Counted from the stretch's first letter, positions 8,664 to 18,165 are shown. The stretch: DNA of 64,000 nucleotides from Flavobacterium cerinum (GCF_024496085.1 NZ_CP101751.1:2232001-2296000), one strand, 5' to 3'. Numbers and translations: made by a program. Notes: a model not told the origin generated them from the letters alone.

Positions 8664-9462
8664 AATTTAAAATTTGATAAAACAAATAAAGAAATGGTAT
8701 TGCAAATATAACACTATCTAAGCGATCTAAGATACCGCCGTGTCCGGGCATAATCTTTCCACTGTCTTTTACACCGGCTGTTCTTTTGAATTTTGACTCA
8801 ATTAAGTCGCCAATCGTTCCGAAAAAGCCTACAATAAGTCCTGTCATGATCCAGGTAACAGGGGAGAAGAAGGTGAAATAAAGGCTTAGAATATAACTTC
8901 CGACCATAGTAAATACTAATCCGCCGATAAAACCTTCAATTGTCTTTTTAGGGGATATACGTTCGAAAAGTTTCGTCTTTCCGAAAGATTTTCCGACTAT
9001 ATAGGCAAAGGTATCGTTAGTCCATATCAGGATAAAAATTCCGATGATGATTTGCGGATTAAACGTATTGTTGATAAAAGGTAGTTTCATCAACAACACA
9101 AAAGGTAATATGATATAACCGAATAATTTTACATATTTAGACGATTTGTCACCGCGAACCGGACGGGAAGATCCGAACAGATCCATCATCAGATTTACGG
9201 ATACAAATAAAGTGGCAAGGCACAGCGCTGTATCGGTATAAAAAGAATTGATACGGAAAACAACAAACAATACATATGCTCCCAATCCTAATATAACCGG
9301 TAAGGCGCTTTTGAGATGAATTAATTTGCAGAATTCCACTACGGCAATGAGTAGGAATATACCGAAAAGTAAAGTAAAACTTACTTCAGAAAACAGTGTA
9401 GCTGATAGTAATAAGGCTATATAAACAAACCCTGAAAGGGCCCTGATAATACTTTCCCGCAT
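8653..9462 (-). CDS. cdsA: phosphatidate cytidylyltransferase
   Basis: 269 residues with eight or so hydrophobic helices and the C-terminal family signature KDSGKIMPGHGGILDRLDSVIFA. It makes CDP-diacylglycerol from phosphatidate and CTP in the inner membrane, the precursor of all phospholipids. It is followed within the same operon by psd, two steps later in the same pathway, and is preceded by the LUD-domain gene one base away. Confidence 0.96.
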   Translation of the reverse strand: MRESIIRALSGFVYIALLLSATLFSEVSFTLLFGIFLLIAVVEFCKLIHLKSALPVILGLGAYVLFVVFRINSFYTDTALCLATLFVSVNLMMDLFGSSRPVRGDKSSKYVKLFGYIILPFVLLMKLPFINNTFNPQIIIGIFILIWTNDTFAYIVGKSFGKTKLFERISPKKTIEGFIGGLVFTMVGSYILSLYFTFFSPVTWIMTGLIVGFFGTIGDLIESKFKRTAGVKDSGKIMPGHGGILDRLDSVIFAIPFLYLFYQILNYVS

Positions 9463-9463
9463 G

Positions 9464-10066
9464 TTACAAATCTTCTAAAAGCAATAAGTATAAGTTTTTA
9501 GGACAACTTCCGTATTGCAGAAAATCCTCTTCTTTTGCTTTTTCGAAATATTTAAAAGTGGTGATATTGGTTGGGTATTCTTTGTCGTATTTTCGTTTAA
9601 TTTCCCGTAATCCATCGCTTTTGTTGGCTAGGATCTGGCTTGTTGTTGCCAGGATGACGATATTGCTTGGTAGGTCGTTCGGTTTGTTTTGGCGTAATTG
9701 ATTGGAAGAAAACAGGATAGAACCTTCGTCAGCAATAAGGTTTTCGCAGCTGGCAAATAAAAATTTAGGATTTTTAGGATGGTCGTGAATCAGTTTATTT
9801 TCGTCAAGAAGACTGAAAAGTTTAGGCTCCAGACAAATTACTTCGCTTTCAAACCAATCGTTTTCAACTAAAATATTTTCAAACTGTTCGTGTACTTCCG
9901 TTAAATTTTCACAATACAAAAACTTACCTCCATTTTTTTTGAAATTGAAAGTAAATTGCTCATCTATTGGCATCTCAATCTCGGGATGATATTGGCTCAA
10001 TTCGGGCTCTTTCTCCTCCTTTGAAGCATCATTCGCACTGCCGAAAAGTTTTTTAAAAAGACTCAT
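9464..10066 (-). CDS. LUD-domain protein (LutC-like family)
   Basis: 200 residues. The segment FASCENLIADEGSILFSSNQLRQNKPNDLPSNIVILA matches the LUD fold of the LutB/LutC lactate-utilisation family (the ADxGS..F region). It lacks the iron-sulfur motifs of LutB. In Bacteroidetes this gene commonly sits between ftsH and cdsA, as here; its substrate is unknown and a lactate role is not demonstrated by this context. Confidence 0.8.
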   Translation of the reverse strand: MSLFKKLFGSANDASKEEKEPELSQYHPEIEMPIDEQFTFNFKKNGGKFLYCENLTEVHEQFENILVENDWFESEVICLEPKLFSLLDENKLIHDHPKNPKFLFASCENLIADEGSILFSSNQLRQNKPNDLPSNIVILATTSQILANKSDGLREIKRKYDKEYPTNITTFKYFEKAKEEDFLQYGSCPKNLYLLLLEDL

Positions 10067-10114
10067 AAAAATAGGTCAGATCTTTGTTTTTTGCACTTGA
10101 AATCAATCAAAGAT

Positions 10115-10157
10115 AAAAAAATCTTAATTCAATTTTACAATCGAATTAAGATTTTTA
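10115..10157 (-). terminator. hairpin between ftsH and the LUD gene
   Basis: AATCTTAATTC pairs with GAATTAAGATT, preceded and followed by A and T runs, in the 115-bp gap. It would separate rsfS-ftsH from the downstream lipid genes, at least partly. Confidence 0.65.
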
Positions 10158-10181
10158 TATAAAATGTTATAATTATTTTTC

Positions 10182-12119
10182 TTATGATTCAGTAACTACT
10201 TCATTTTCTGTTTTTTCATGTGGACGCTGTCCGAATATGGCTTCCAGGTCATCTTTGAAAATCACTTCTTTTTCAATCAGAATATCGGCTAGCTGATTCA
10301 ATTTTTCCTTATTATCATTAAGGATCTGGATAGCTCTGTTGTATTGTGATTCGATTAAATCGGAGATCTCTTTATCAATGATTTTAGCCGTTTCTTCAGA
10401 ATATGGTTTTGAGAAATTATATTCACTTTGACCCGATGAATCGTAGTAAGTGATGTTTCCTAATTTATCATTTAAACCGTATACCGTTACCATAGCACGA
10501 GCTTGTTTGGTTACTTTTTCAAGGTCACTTAAAGCACCGGTCGAAATTTTGTTGAAAATAACTTTTTCAGCGGCACGACCTCCCATAGTAGCACACATTT
10601 CGTCTAGCATTTGTTCCGGTCTTACGATAAGTCGTTCTTCCGGTAAATACCAGGCAGCGCCAAGACTTTGTCCGCGCGGTACAATGGTTACTTTTACTAA
10701 CGGAGCTGCGTGTTCTAACATCCAGCTTACAGTAGCATGACCGGCTTCGTGAATGGCAATCGCACGTTTTTCTTCCGGTGTAACGATTTTGTTTTTCTTT
10801 TCCAATCCGCCTACGATACGGTCTACCGCATCCAGGAAGTCTTGTTTGTCCACTGCTTTTTTACCTTTTCGGGCAGCAATAAGAGCCGACTCATTACAAA
10901 CGTTAGCAATATCAGCACCAGAGAATCCCGGAGTTTGTTTTGCCAGGAATTCGGTATCCAGTTCTTCCGATTTCTTTAACGGTTTTAAATGAACTTCAAA
11001 TATTTCTCTACGCTCACGGATATCCGGAAGATCAACATAAATCTGTCTGTCAAAACGTCCGGCACGCATTAAAGCTTTGTCCAAAACATCAGCACGGTTA
11101 GTTGCAGCCAATACGATTACGTGTGTATTGGTTCCGAAACCGTCCATCTCAGTTAATAACTGGTTTAAGGTGTTTTCACGTTCATCATTAGATCCGGAGA
11201 AATTGTTTTTTCCACGGGCTCTACCAACCGCATCAATCTCGTCAATAAAGATAATCGAAGGTGATTTTTCTTTGGCTTGCTTGAATAAGTCTCTTACACG
11301 GGAAGCTCCGACACCCACAAACATTTCTACGAAATCCGAACCGGATAAAGAGAAAAACGGTACTTGTGCTTCACCTGCAACAGCTTTAGCTAATAAAGTT
11401 TTACCGGTTCCCGGAGGTCCTACTAATAAGGCTCCTTTCGGGATTTTACCACCGATACTGGTATATTTTTCAGGGTTTTTAAGAAACTCAACAATTTCCT
11501 GAATTTCTTCTTTTGCACCTTCTAATCCGGCAACATCCTTAAATGTTACCTTAATATCGTTCTTTTCGTCAAACAGACGGGCTTTGGATTTTCCGATTGA
11601 GAAAATCTGTCCGCCACCGCCACCGGCGCCACCACCTGACATTCTTCGGAACATAAATAACCAAAAGGCAATGATCAAAATGATAGGCAAGAAATTGATC
11701 AATATATCACCCCAGTTGCTTTCCGGTTCGGAAGAGTAATCGTTTAGTTTTCCTTCCAAACGGGCTTCTTCCAGTTTCTTCTGGAAAAGTTCACTGTTAG
11801 TACCGATGTCCAATGTATAATGCGGACCGGTGTTATCTTTTCCTAACAGGTTTTTCTTTTCTATTTTTTCATGAGTCTTGCTGTTAAGTGCTTCTTTTTT
11901 CAAATACACCTGCGCGGTATTTTTGTTAAAAACTACTTTTTCAACCTGACCGGAGTCCAGATATTGATAAAATCGGGATAATGAAGTAGGTTTTACTTCC
12001 TGAAAATTAGTCCCGCTTGAAACAAGTTGTATCGCAATTAGAATCAAAAGCACAGCACCATAAATAACCCATGGGCTTATTCTGATCTTTGAAGGATTTG
12101 GTTTTTTATCTTTTGACAT
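10182..12119 (-). CDS. ftsH: ATP-dependent zinc metalloprotease FtsH
   Basis: 645 residues. Two N-terminal membrane helices flank a periplasmic segment. The AAA domain has Walker A GPPGTGKT (about residue 230), Walker B IIFIDEIDAVGR and the second region of homology ATNRADVLDKALMRAGRFDR. The M41 peptidase domain carries HEAGH near residue 460. The hexameric enzyme degrades misfolded membrane proteins and regulatory proteins at the inner membrane. rsfS lies 14 bases upstream in the same direction. Confidence 0.98.
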   Translation of the reverse strand: MSKDKKPNPSKIRISPWVIYGAVLLILIAIQLVSSGTNFQEVKPTSLSRFYQYLDSGQVEKVVFNKNTAQVYLKKEALNSKTHEKIEKKNLLGKDNTGPHYTLDIGTNSELFQKKLEEARLEGKLNDYSSEPESNWGDILINFLPIILIIAFWLFMFRRMSGGGAGGGGGQIFSIGKSKARLFDEKNDIKVTFKDVAGLEGAKEEIQEIVEFLKNPEKYTSIGGKIPKGALLVGPPGTGKTLLAKAVAGEAQVPFFSLSGSDFVEMFVGVGASRVRDLFKQAKEKSPSIIFIDEIDAVGRARGKNNFSGSNDERENTLNQLLTEMDGFGTNTHVIVLAATNRADVLDKALMRAGRFDRQIYVDLPDIRERREIFEVHLKPLKKSEELDTEFLAKQTPGFSGADIANVCNESALIAARKGKKAVDKQDFLDAVDRIVGGLEKKNKIVTPEEKRAIAIHEAGHATVSWMLEHAAPLVKVTIVPRGQSLGAAWYLPEERLIVRPEQMLDEMCATMGGRAAEKVIFNKISTGALSDLEKVTKQARAMVTVYGLNDKLGNITYYDSSGQSEYNFSKPYSEETAKIIDKEISDLIESQYNRAIQILNDNKEKLNQLADILIEKEVIFKDDLEAIFGQRPHEKTENEVVTES

Positions 12120-12133
12120 GTGAAATGTGGATG

Positions 12134-12505
12134 TTAGTATTTGTTTTCAATGGAAGTGATCCTAGCGTCACCCCACAGGCTTTCAATGTTGTAGTACTCG
12201 CGGATGTGTTTTTGGAAAACATGTACTACAATGCTTACGTAGTCCATTAAAATCCATTCTCCGTTTTCAGTACCTTCAACATGCCAAGGTTTATCTTTTA
12301 GTTCCTTGGAAACAATTTTTTGTATCGAGTTGGCAATTGCGTTAACCTGTGTATTGGAATTACCGTTACAGATTACAAAATAATCACATACGGTATTTTC
12401 GATCGCTCTCAGATCCAGAATATCTATATCATTACCTTTTACTTCTTCTACTCCTTTAATGATGTTAGCTAACAGATCATCATTGTTAATATCTTTTTTT
12501 GCCAT
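12134..12505 (-). CDS. rsfS: ribosomal silencing factor RsfS
   Basis: 123 residues of the RsfS/Iojap family, with the conserved blocks CDYFVICNGNSNTQVNAIA, PWHVEG.ENGEWILMDY and VVHVF. It binds ribosomal protein uL14 and blocks subunit joining when nutrients are scarce. It is the first gene of a likely unit with ftsH and is divergent from birA. Confidence 0.95.
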   Translation of the reverse strand: MAKKDINNDDLLANIIKGVEEVKGNDIDILDLRAIENTVCDYFVICNGNSNTQVNAIANSIQKIVSKELKDKPWHVEGTENGEWILMDYVSIVVHVFQKHIREYYNIESLWGDARITSIENKY

Positions 12506-12597
12506 TTATTATTTTATATATTTTCGCAAAGTTATCAATTTTTGTCTTTATTTTTGAACCTTAACACAAGATTAGCGATATAAAGTTATTTATTTTT

Positions 12598-13329
12598 ATG
12601 AATATTATCAAACTCGATGCCACATCTTCTACAAATGATTTTTTAAAAGATTTACTGACAAAACAATTTGTAGAAAACTTTACGGTTATTGTTGCGGAAC
12701 ATCAGACCAAAGGGAAAGGGCAAATGGGGTCGGAATGGACAGTTGAATTAGGTAAAAACTTGACTTTTAGTGTTTTGGTTAGGGATTTACTGTTGGATAT
12801 TCAAGGGATTTTTCATTTGAATGTCGCTGTTGCTGTTAGTATAATTGAAGGATTGGAAACATTCAATATTGGCGGATTAGCGATTAAATGGCCTAACGAC
12901 ATTTTGGCAGAGAGTAAAAAAATCGGTGGCATACTGATTGAAAATAGCATCAAACGTAACGGGGAGATCTTTTCGATTGTAGGAATAGGGCTAAATGTGA
13001 ATCAGGAACGTTTTGAAAACCTCCCGAAAGCAGCTTCTCTTTTGAGTGTTACCGGACGATTGTTTGATAAAGAAGCGGTAATGCTGGCTATTTTGAATAA
13101 CCTTAAACGAAACCTGTCGCTTTTGCAGGCTAAAGAATACGAATTACTGTGGCAATCGTATGACAGCCGACTGTTTAAAAAAGGGATTCCTATGCCTTTT
13201 GAAGCCGGTGATAGTTCTCATTTTATGGGAATTATCCAGGGAGTGACTCCAAACGGTAAGCTTGAAGTACTCCTTGAAGATAATTCTGTTAAGACATTTG
13301 ATATTAAAGAGGTAAAATTGCTGTATTGA
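12598..13329 (+). CDS. birA: biotin-[acetyl-CoA-carboxylase] ligase (monofunctional)
   Basis: 243 residues covering the catalytic and C-terminal domains only: STNDFLKD, EHQTKGKGQMGSEW (biotinyl-AMP loop region) and IKWPNDILAESKKIGGILIEN. The DNA-binding HTH found in the E. coli repressor is absent, so this one should only biotinylate carrier proteins. Start chosen at the ATG matching the family N-terminus. It converges with a pentapeptide gene two bases beyond its stop. Confidence 0.95.
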   Translation: MNIIKLDATSSTNDFLKDLLTKQFVENFTVIVAEHQTKGKGQMGSEWTVELGKNLTFSVLVRDLLLDIQGIFHLNVAVAVSIIEGLETFNIGGLAIKWPNDILAESKKIGGILIENSIKRNGEIFSIVGIGLNVNQERFENLPKAASLLSVTGRLFDKEAVMLAILNNLKRNLSLLQAKEYELLWQSYDSRLFKKGIPMPFEAGDSSHFMGIIQGVTPNGKLEVLLEDNSVKTFDIKEVKLLY

Positions 13330-13331
13330 TT

Positions 13332-13907
13332 TTACCGGACAATGATTTCGTATTTCTGTAATAATCCTTTTAAACCTTCTTTTGAAAACTGAGCTTTACG
13401 CAGTTTGGTTTTTTCCGGATCGATCGTGAAATTATAACTGGTCAGAAAGTCAGCTTTTTCAGCAATCGAATCAGTAAAAATTGCTTTGTGTAAGTTGCAA
13501 TTGTCAAACAAAACTTCGGTTAAATCTGTTGCCATAAAATCAACGGCAATCATACTGCAATTGGTAAATGACATTTTTTTTAGCTTTAGTGCGTAAAATT
13601 TGGCATAATCCAACTGGCAGTCTTTAAAATGAAATTCAAATAACAACTGATCTGTCATGGCAAAATTCACATCCGTAAAATCACAGTGATTAAATACGGC
13701 ATTTCGTAAGCCAACATAATTGATCTGAGCTTCTCTGAAATTGCAGTTGTTAAAAATACAATCGGTAAAAACGACTCCTGAAAAATTACAGTCAGTAAAA
13801 TTGCAATCCGTAAAAGTGCATTCTTCAAATTCTTTATACTTAATCTCGTTTTCGGAATAATGTAGGTTGTTAAAGTCGGTATTAAATATAAAATCGTTAT
13901 TTGTCAT
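13332..13907 (-). CDS. pentapeptide repeat protein (paralogue of 2598-3149)
   Basis: 191 residues of pentapeptide-like repeats such as CTFTDCNFTDCNFSGVVFTDCIFNN written in near-perfect five-residue register. The C-terminus EKADFLTSYNFTIDPEKTKLRKAQFS parallels the protein encoded at 2598-3149. A right-handed beta-helix is expected; the biological target is unknown. Gyrase protection is a possibility known for some relatives only. Confidence 0.85.
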   Translation of the reverse strand: MTNNDFIFNTDFNNLHYSENEIKYKEFEECTFTDCNFTDCNFSGVVFTDCIFNNCNFREAQINYVGLRNAVFNHCDFTDVNFAMTDQLLFEFHFKDCQLDYAKFYALKLKKMSFTNCSMIAVDFMATDLTEVLFDNCNLHKAIFTDSIAEKADFLTSYNFTIDPEKTKLRKAQFSKEGLKGLLQKYEIIVR

Positions 13908-13944
13908 TCAAAATAGGGTTGTTTAAGTAGGTTTTTTTCACGGG

Positions 13945-14349
13945 CTATTCTTTTTGGTTTTCTAAGTGAATCCGTTCCAGAATGTCTCGGTCAATTGGTT
14001 TGCATAAGTAGCCTACGATTTCTGAGAAACTGTTAGCTTTTTCGCGATCTTCGTTAGCAATGGAGGAACTGGCTATGTAAATGGCGGATTTTTTTTCGAA
14101 CTTGAAATCAATCCGTCGCAACTCATTCATAAAGGCCCAGGCATCCATTTCCGGCATGTCGATGTCTAGTAGGATAACATCGGGAAATTCCTCGGCACTT
14201 TGAATTGCTTTTAATGAGTCGATAGCAACTTTTCCATTTTTGTAACTCAGAATCTGACTAAATAATTGACTTTTCTCAATTATTTTCTTTGTAATTAATT
14301 GATAAATGGGGTCATCATCAATTATACAGATACTTTTTGGGGCGTTCAT
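13945..14349 (-). CDS. single-domain response regulator
   Basis: 134 residues forming one receiver domain: IIDDDP (acidic pocket), VILLDIDMPEMDAW (phospho-accepting Asp in LLD) and CKPIDRD (conserved Lys). There is no output domain. Its start overlaps the end of the sensor kinase gene by 4 bases, so the two are translationally coupled and the kinase is the obvious phosphate donor, perhaps within a relay. Confidence 0.93.
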   Translation of the reverse strand: MNAPKSICIIDDDPIYQLITKKIIEKSQLFSQILSYKNGKVAIDSLKAIQSAEEFPDVILLDIDMPEMDAWAFMNELRRIDFKFEKKSAIYIASSSIANEDREKANSFSEIVGYLCKPIDRDILERIHLENQKE

Positions 14350-17189
14350 CTGAAATATATTTTAAAAGTTGTTCCTTCGTCTAATGTACTTTTAACGACT
14401 ATTTTTCCTCCCATAGCATCAATCTGGTTTTTCGAAATGAATAAACCTATTCCTCTTGCATCAGCGTGATTGGTGAATGTTTTGTACATTCCGAATAGTT
14501 TTTCTCCGTTTTTCTCCAGATCAATTCCGATTCCGTTATCGGTAATTTCCAATACGGTTTTCCCTTCTTCCTGATACGATTTCATATCGATCACAGTTTG
14601 TCTGTCAGGGTGTCCGTAGCGAATGGCATTCGATATAAAGTTAAGTAATATACTCTCTAAATAAGCAGGATTGTATTTAACTTCAATGTCTTTGTTTACT
14701 TCGTTGTGAATGATTACATCATTTTTGAGTAGTTGTTCCCGAAGTACATCCAGTGTTTTGTTTATATATTTCTTTAAATTAAGGGGTTCAATGATCAGGT
14801 TGATGTTTGTCTGAATCGTAACAACTTCGTTCAGATTGTTCATCGTTTCGTTTAGTACGGATGAAACCGATTTTAATAACTGAATCATTTCGTCTCTTTC
14901 TTCGTCGGAATCAGCAGTCTCAATCAGATTGGAAATCGATTGAATGTTGCTGGTGTGAGAGCGAAGATTGTGTGAAACGATATAAGAGAAGTTCAGTAAT
15001 CGTTTGTTTTGTTCCGTAACCAGATGAAGGGTATTGTTTAATTCGATTTCGGCCATTTTGGCTTTTGTGATATCAATCATGATACCGCGTAGGGTAACGG
15101 CAATATCGTTTTCAACCACAACGCTTACGATGTCGCGAAGCCATACGATTTCTCCGTCTTTGCGAATCATACGATATTCGAAGTCGTGTTGTCTCTTTTC
15201 GTAGGTGTAACGTGACATAAAGGCAATAACCCATTCTTTGTCGTCCGGATGAACATGATTGATCCAGAATGACGGTACGCCCAACCATTCTTCCGGTGTA
15301 TAACCCAGTATGTCTTCTACTTTGCGACTGATAAAAGTAAAGTCGAAAGTATTCGGATCGCCTTCCCACACAATTCCGTCAATTGTATTGATCAACGATT
15401 CTATTTTTTGTTGGGATTTTAAAATTACCTCTTCCGAATTTTTACGTTCTGTGATGTCTTCAGTAGAAACCAAAACGCGCTCCAGTGTTTTTTCATATTC
15501 CGGAACAACACTCCAGCGGAAGTGGATGTGTTTGTGCTGGTTGTCCATGAATTTTACCTGAGAATCACCTGTAATGTGGTTTTGTCGCTGAGTAATAGCG
15601 ATTAACTGTTTGGAGAAAATCGGAATGGATTCATCGTCAAAAATAGTGCTCAGTTTTCCTTTTAGGATATTTTTATCTTTTACCGAATGTAAGGCTAGGC
15701 ACATATTGTTAACATCGATAACTTTAACTAATGATAAGCATTTGCGAATGACATCGATATTGTTTTTTAAATACTGCTCCACTTCATCACGACTCATGTC
15801 CATCAGTCCTAACTCGGTAAGGTAGTGTTTTACTTCGGAGAAGTCTTCTTCCCAAAGCGGAATAGGAGAGTTGTTGAATAAGCTTTTGAAACGTTTTTCA
15901 CTTCGTTTAATACGATCCTGCGCTTCTTTTTTATCGGTAATGTCTTCGATAATTCCGATATGTGAAGTTGGTTTTTCACCTACTGACCATAACGGTGTAA
16001 TGGTTACGCTGGCCCATACAATATTGCCGTCTTTATGGAAGAAACGTTTTTCAAGTCCGAATTCCCGGATAACACCTCTTTTTAAAAGACGCATTTTTTT
16101 AAAATCATTTTCGAGATCATTCGGATGAGTGATCATCATATAATCCATTTTACTGATTTCGTTCGTTTCATAGCCGAGCATCTGACAAAAACGTTCGTTG
16201 GCTTCAATAAAAGTTCCGGAGTTAGAGTCGATATGGGCAATCCCGATTGCCGCTTGTTCGAAAATGGATTTGAACTTAATTTCACTTTTCATTAAACGAA
16301 GCGCCTGTGAATGTACAAGTCGCTGTAGTTCGGATGGACGTTTCAGTAAGCTGGTAGTAAACAATCCGCAGATCAGTGACAATACAATCGCCAAAATAGC
16401 GATAGGTATTAATTGTTTGATCAGGTAATAATTGTTTGTAGTGATAAGATATAATTTCCAGTCGCCGTCAGGAAAGGCCACTGTTAGATGTGTTTTATTA
16501 GCAAAACTCTTTTTGTTCGGAAGGAAAAATTCTTCTTTTCCGGTTACCGGATCCGTTTTAGAAAACTGAAAATAATATTTATCGGTAGAAAATGTTTTAA
16601 TTCCGGATGTTTCCAGAAAGGTGTTGAATTTGATAACGACAGAACAAAATCCCCAGAATTTATTTGATTTGAATACCGGATACCAGCCTACAATTCCTTT
16701 TCCTCCTTGTTTTAATTCCAGTGGACCGGCATAATATATTTTTTTATTTTTGATGGCTTTTAATGCCCATTTATTTGCTTTAGAAGAATTCAGGATGTTG
16801 TAATCGATAACCGATTCGTTGCCTTTTAACGGATAAACGTATTTTATAATACCGTTTGGAACGAGCTCTATTGCATCGATATTGGGATTGGAGTCGACTA
16901 ATTGTCTGCCGATTTCGTCAAAATTGCTGGGGTTTCCGTTGTCGTCAATTGTCATAGCCAGTGTTAGTGTGCTAATATGACTGTTTTTAAGCGATTGTTC
17001 AATGTTTTGATGAACAACATTCAGAATGCTGCTCATTTCGCGTTGCTCGCTTTCTTTGATAATCTGATACCGTAAAAAAAGAATTAAATTCGAAATTAAA
17101 AACAGGAGTGTAAAGACCAATATCCCAGTCGTTTTTGGTCTTGATAAAAACCAACTGATGAGAATTGTAATTTTTTTATCCAGATTCAT
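14346..17189 (-). CDS. PAS-domain sensor histidine kinase
   Basis: 947 residues. A membrane helix near residues 18-40, an extracytoplasmic sensor region of about 210 residues (CHASE-like by length and by IDAIELVPNG..KYVYPLKGNE), and a second helix near 262-282. Several PAS/PAC repeats follow (for instance GYETNEISKM and GYTPEEWLGVPSFWINHVHPDD). The dimerisation helix has the phospho-accepting His in NFSYIVSHNLRSH, then the ATPase domain with NFISNAIRYG, DNGIGID and GIGLFISK. The signal sensed is unknown. It is coupled to the receiver gene downstream. Confidence 0.93.
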   Translation of the reverse strand: MNLDKKITILISWFLSRPKTTGILVFTLLFLISNLILFLRYQIIKESEQREMSSILNVVHQNIEQSLKNSHISTLTLAMTIDDNGNPSNFDEIGRQLVDSNPNIDAIELVPNGIIKYVYPLKGNESVIDYNILNSSKANKWALKAIKNKKIYYAGPLELKQGGKGIVGWYPVFKSNKFWGFCSVVIKFNTFLETSGIKTFSTDKYYFQFSKTDPVTGKEEFFLPNKKSFANKTHLTVAFPDGDWKLYLITTNNYYLIKQLIPIAILAIVLSLICGLFTTSLLKRPSELQRLVHSQALRLMKSEIKFKSIFEQAAIGIAHIDSNSGTFIEANERFCQMLGYETNEISKMDYMMITHPNDLENDFKKMRLLKRGVIREFGLEKRFFHKDGNIVWASVTITPLWSVGEKPTSHIGIIEDITDKKEAQDRIKRSEKRFKSLFNNSPIPLWEEDFSEVKHYLTELGLMDMSRDEVEQYLKNNIDVIRKCLSLVKVIDVNNMCLALHSVKDKNILKGKLSTIFDDESIPIFSKQLIAITQRQNHITGDSQVKFMDNQHKHIHFRWSVVPEYEKTLERVLVSTEDITERKNSEEVILKSQQKIESLINTIDGIVWEGDPNTFDFTFISRKVEDILGYTPEEWLGVPSFWINHVHPDDKEWVIAFMSRYTYEKRQHDFEYRMIRKDGEIVWLRDIVSVVVENDIAVTLRGIMIDITKAKMAEIELNNTLHLVTEQNKRLLNFSYIVSHNLRSHTSNIQSISNLIETADSDEERDEMIQLLKSVSSVLNETMNNLNEVVTIQTNINLIIEPLNLKKYINKTLDVLREQLLKNDVIIHNEVNKDIEVKYNPAYLESILLNFISNAIRYGHPDRQTVIDMKSYQEEGKTVLEITDNGIGIDLEKNGEKLFGMYKTFTNHADARGIGLFISKNQIDAMGGKIVVKSTLDEGTTFKIYFR

Positions 17190-17304
17190 TGGAGCTGCCT
17201 TTGGGGGTGGGTGTTAAAACTTTATAAATTTATAAAAAATGCAAATAAATGAATTATAAAAAGTGCAAAATACTCATTATTTCACAACAAAAGTTTGATT
17301 TGAA

Positions 17305-17334
17305 TAAAAAAAAAGCTCATCATAAAGATGAGCT
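17305..17334 (-). terminator. terminator of tRNA-Arg
   Basis: AGCTCATC (17314-17321) pairs with GATGAGCT (17327-17334); on the minus strand it is followed by eight or more T residues. It begins 8 bases after the tRNA 3' end. Confidence 0.8.
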
Positions 17335-17341
17335 GATGTTG

Positions 17342-17415
17342 TGACCTCGACAGGATTCAAACCTGTAACCTTCTGAGCCGTAATCAGATGCGCTATTCAG
17401 TTGCGCCACGAGGCC
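17342..17415 (-). tRNA. tRNA-Arg (ACG)
   Basis: A full cloverleaf of 74 nt folds on the minus strand: acceptor GGCCTCG/CGAGGTC, D stem GCGC, anticodon stem TCTGA/TCAGA with loop TTACGGC (anticodon ACG), T stem ACAGG/CCTGT. The 3' CCA is not encoded. ACG is read as ICG after deamination and decodes CGN arginine codons. It has its own promoter and terminator. Confidence 0.96.
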
Positions 17416-17432
17416 TTTTGTTTTTACGGGTG

Positions 17433-17462
17433 CAAATATAGGGACAAATATGTAACTTGCAA
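17433..17462 (-). promoter_or_regulatory. promoter of tRNA-Arg
   Basis: On the minus strand: TTG (17460-17462), 19-bp spacer, TATATTTG (17433-17440). This is an exact Bacteroidetes promoter placed 17 bases before the tRNA 5' end. The tRNA-Tyr promoter at 54650-54679 has the same -7 box and the same spacer length. Confidence 0.8.
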
Positions 17463-17490
17463 ATAAAATCGCAATAAAATTAAAAAAAAA

Positions 17491-18003
17491 ATGATGTTAA
17501 AAGAGTATGTACGTGATATTCAGGATTTTCCTAAAAAAGGAATTTTGTTCAAAGATATCACTCCGCTATTAGCGAGTCCGGAAGCAACGAATGTGTGTCT
17601 TCAAAAATTAACAGAAAAGCTCAAAAATGTAAAAATTGACAAGGTGGTCGGAGTGGAAAGCCGCGGTTTTTTCTTCGGAACATTATTAGCGCATGAGCTG
17701 CAAGCTGGATTTGTTCCGGTACGAAAGGCCGGAAAGTTGCCGTTCACGACTGTATCGGCTTCCTATGAGCTGGAATACGGTACTGATACGTTGGAAATCC
17801 ATGCCGATGCCATTCAAAAAGGAGATAAGGTGCTAGTACATGATGATGTATTGGCTACCGGCGGTACAATTAAAGCCGTTTGTGAGCTTGTAGAAGCTTT
17901 AGGAGGCGAAATTGTTCAGGTAAGCTTCCTGATGGAATTGTTATTCCTGAACGGAGGGGATAAAATTAAAGCTTATGACCGATTCGCGGTTATGGAGTAT
18001 TAG
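17491..18003 (+). CDS. apt: adenine phosphoribosyltransferase
   Basis: 170 residues, the usual Apt length. It shows the N-terminal DFPKKGILFKDITPLL block, VESRGFFFG, and the PRPP-binding signature VLVHDDVLATGGTIKA near residue 115. It salvages adenine to AMP with PRPP in the cytoplasm. Two ATG codons are adjacent (17491 and 17494); either may be used. Confidence 0.97.
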   Translation: MMLKEYVRDIQDFPKKGILFKDITPLLASPEATNVCLQKLTEKLKNVKIDKVVGVESRGFFFGTLLAHELQAGFVPVRKAGKLPFTTVSASYELEYGTDTLEIHADAIQKGDKVLVHDDVLATGGTIKAVCELVEALGGEIVQVSFLMELLFLNGGDKIKAYDRFAVMEY

Positions 18004-18140
18004 TTTAAAGCTCGTGTTGTGACATAATAACGCCAGGCAATAATAAGTTTCTGGAAAGCGGTTGCTTTCGACAAATCAAGATTTTGTTTGCTATAGCTTG
18101 GCAAAATGATTTTATTGATTCGGGCTAGTGTTTTAAACAT
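18000..18140 (-). CDS. 46-residue conserved-looking small protein
   Basis: The frame from the ATG at 18138-18140 reads MFKTLARINKIILPSYSKQN and ends AFQKLIIAWRYYVTTRALN. Its basic, aromatic composition (IIAWRYYVTTRA) looks like a genuine small protein, and similar short proteins seem familiar to me from flavobacterial genomes, though I cannot name a function. Its stop overlaps the apt stop by 4 bases in convergent orientation. It follows the BlaR1-like gene's terminator on the same strand. I found no clear promoter. Confidence 0.6.
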   Translation of the reverse strand: MFKTLARINKIILPSYSKQNLDLSKATAFQKLIIAWRYYVTTRALN

Positions 18141-18165
18141 AATGCTTTGGTTTTGATAAAGATAA

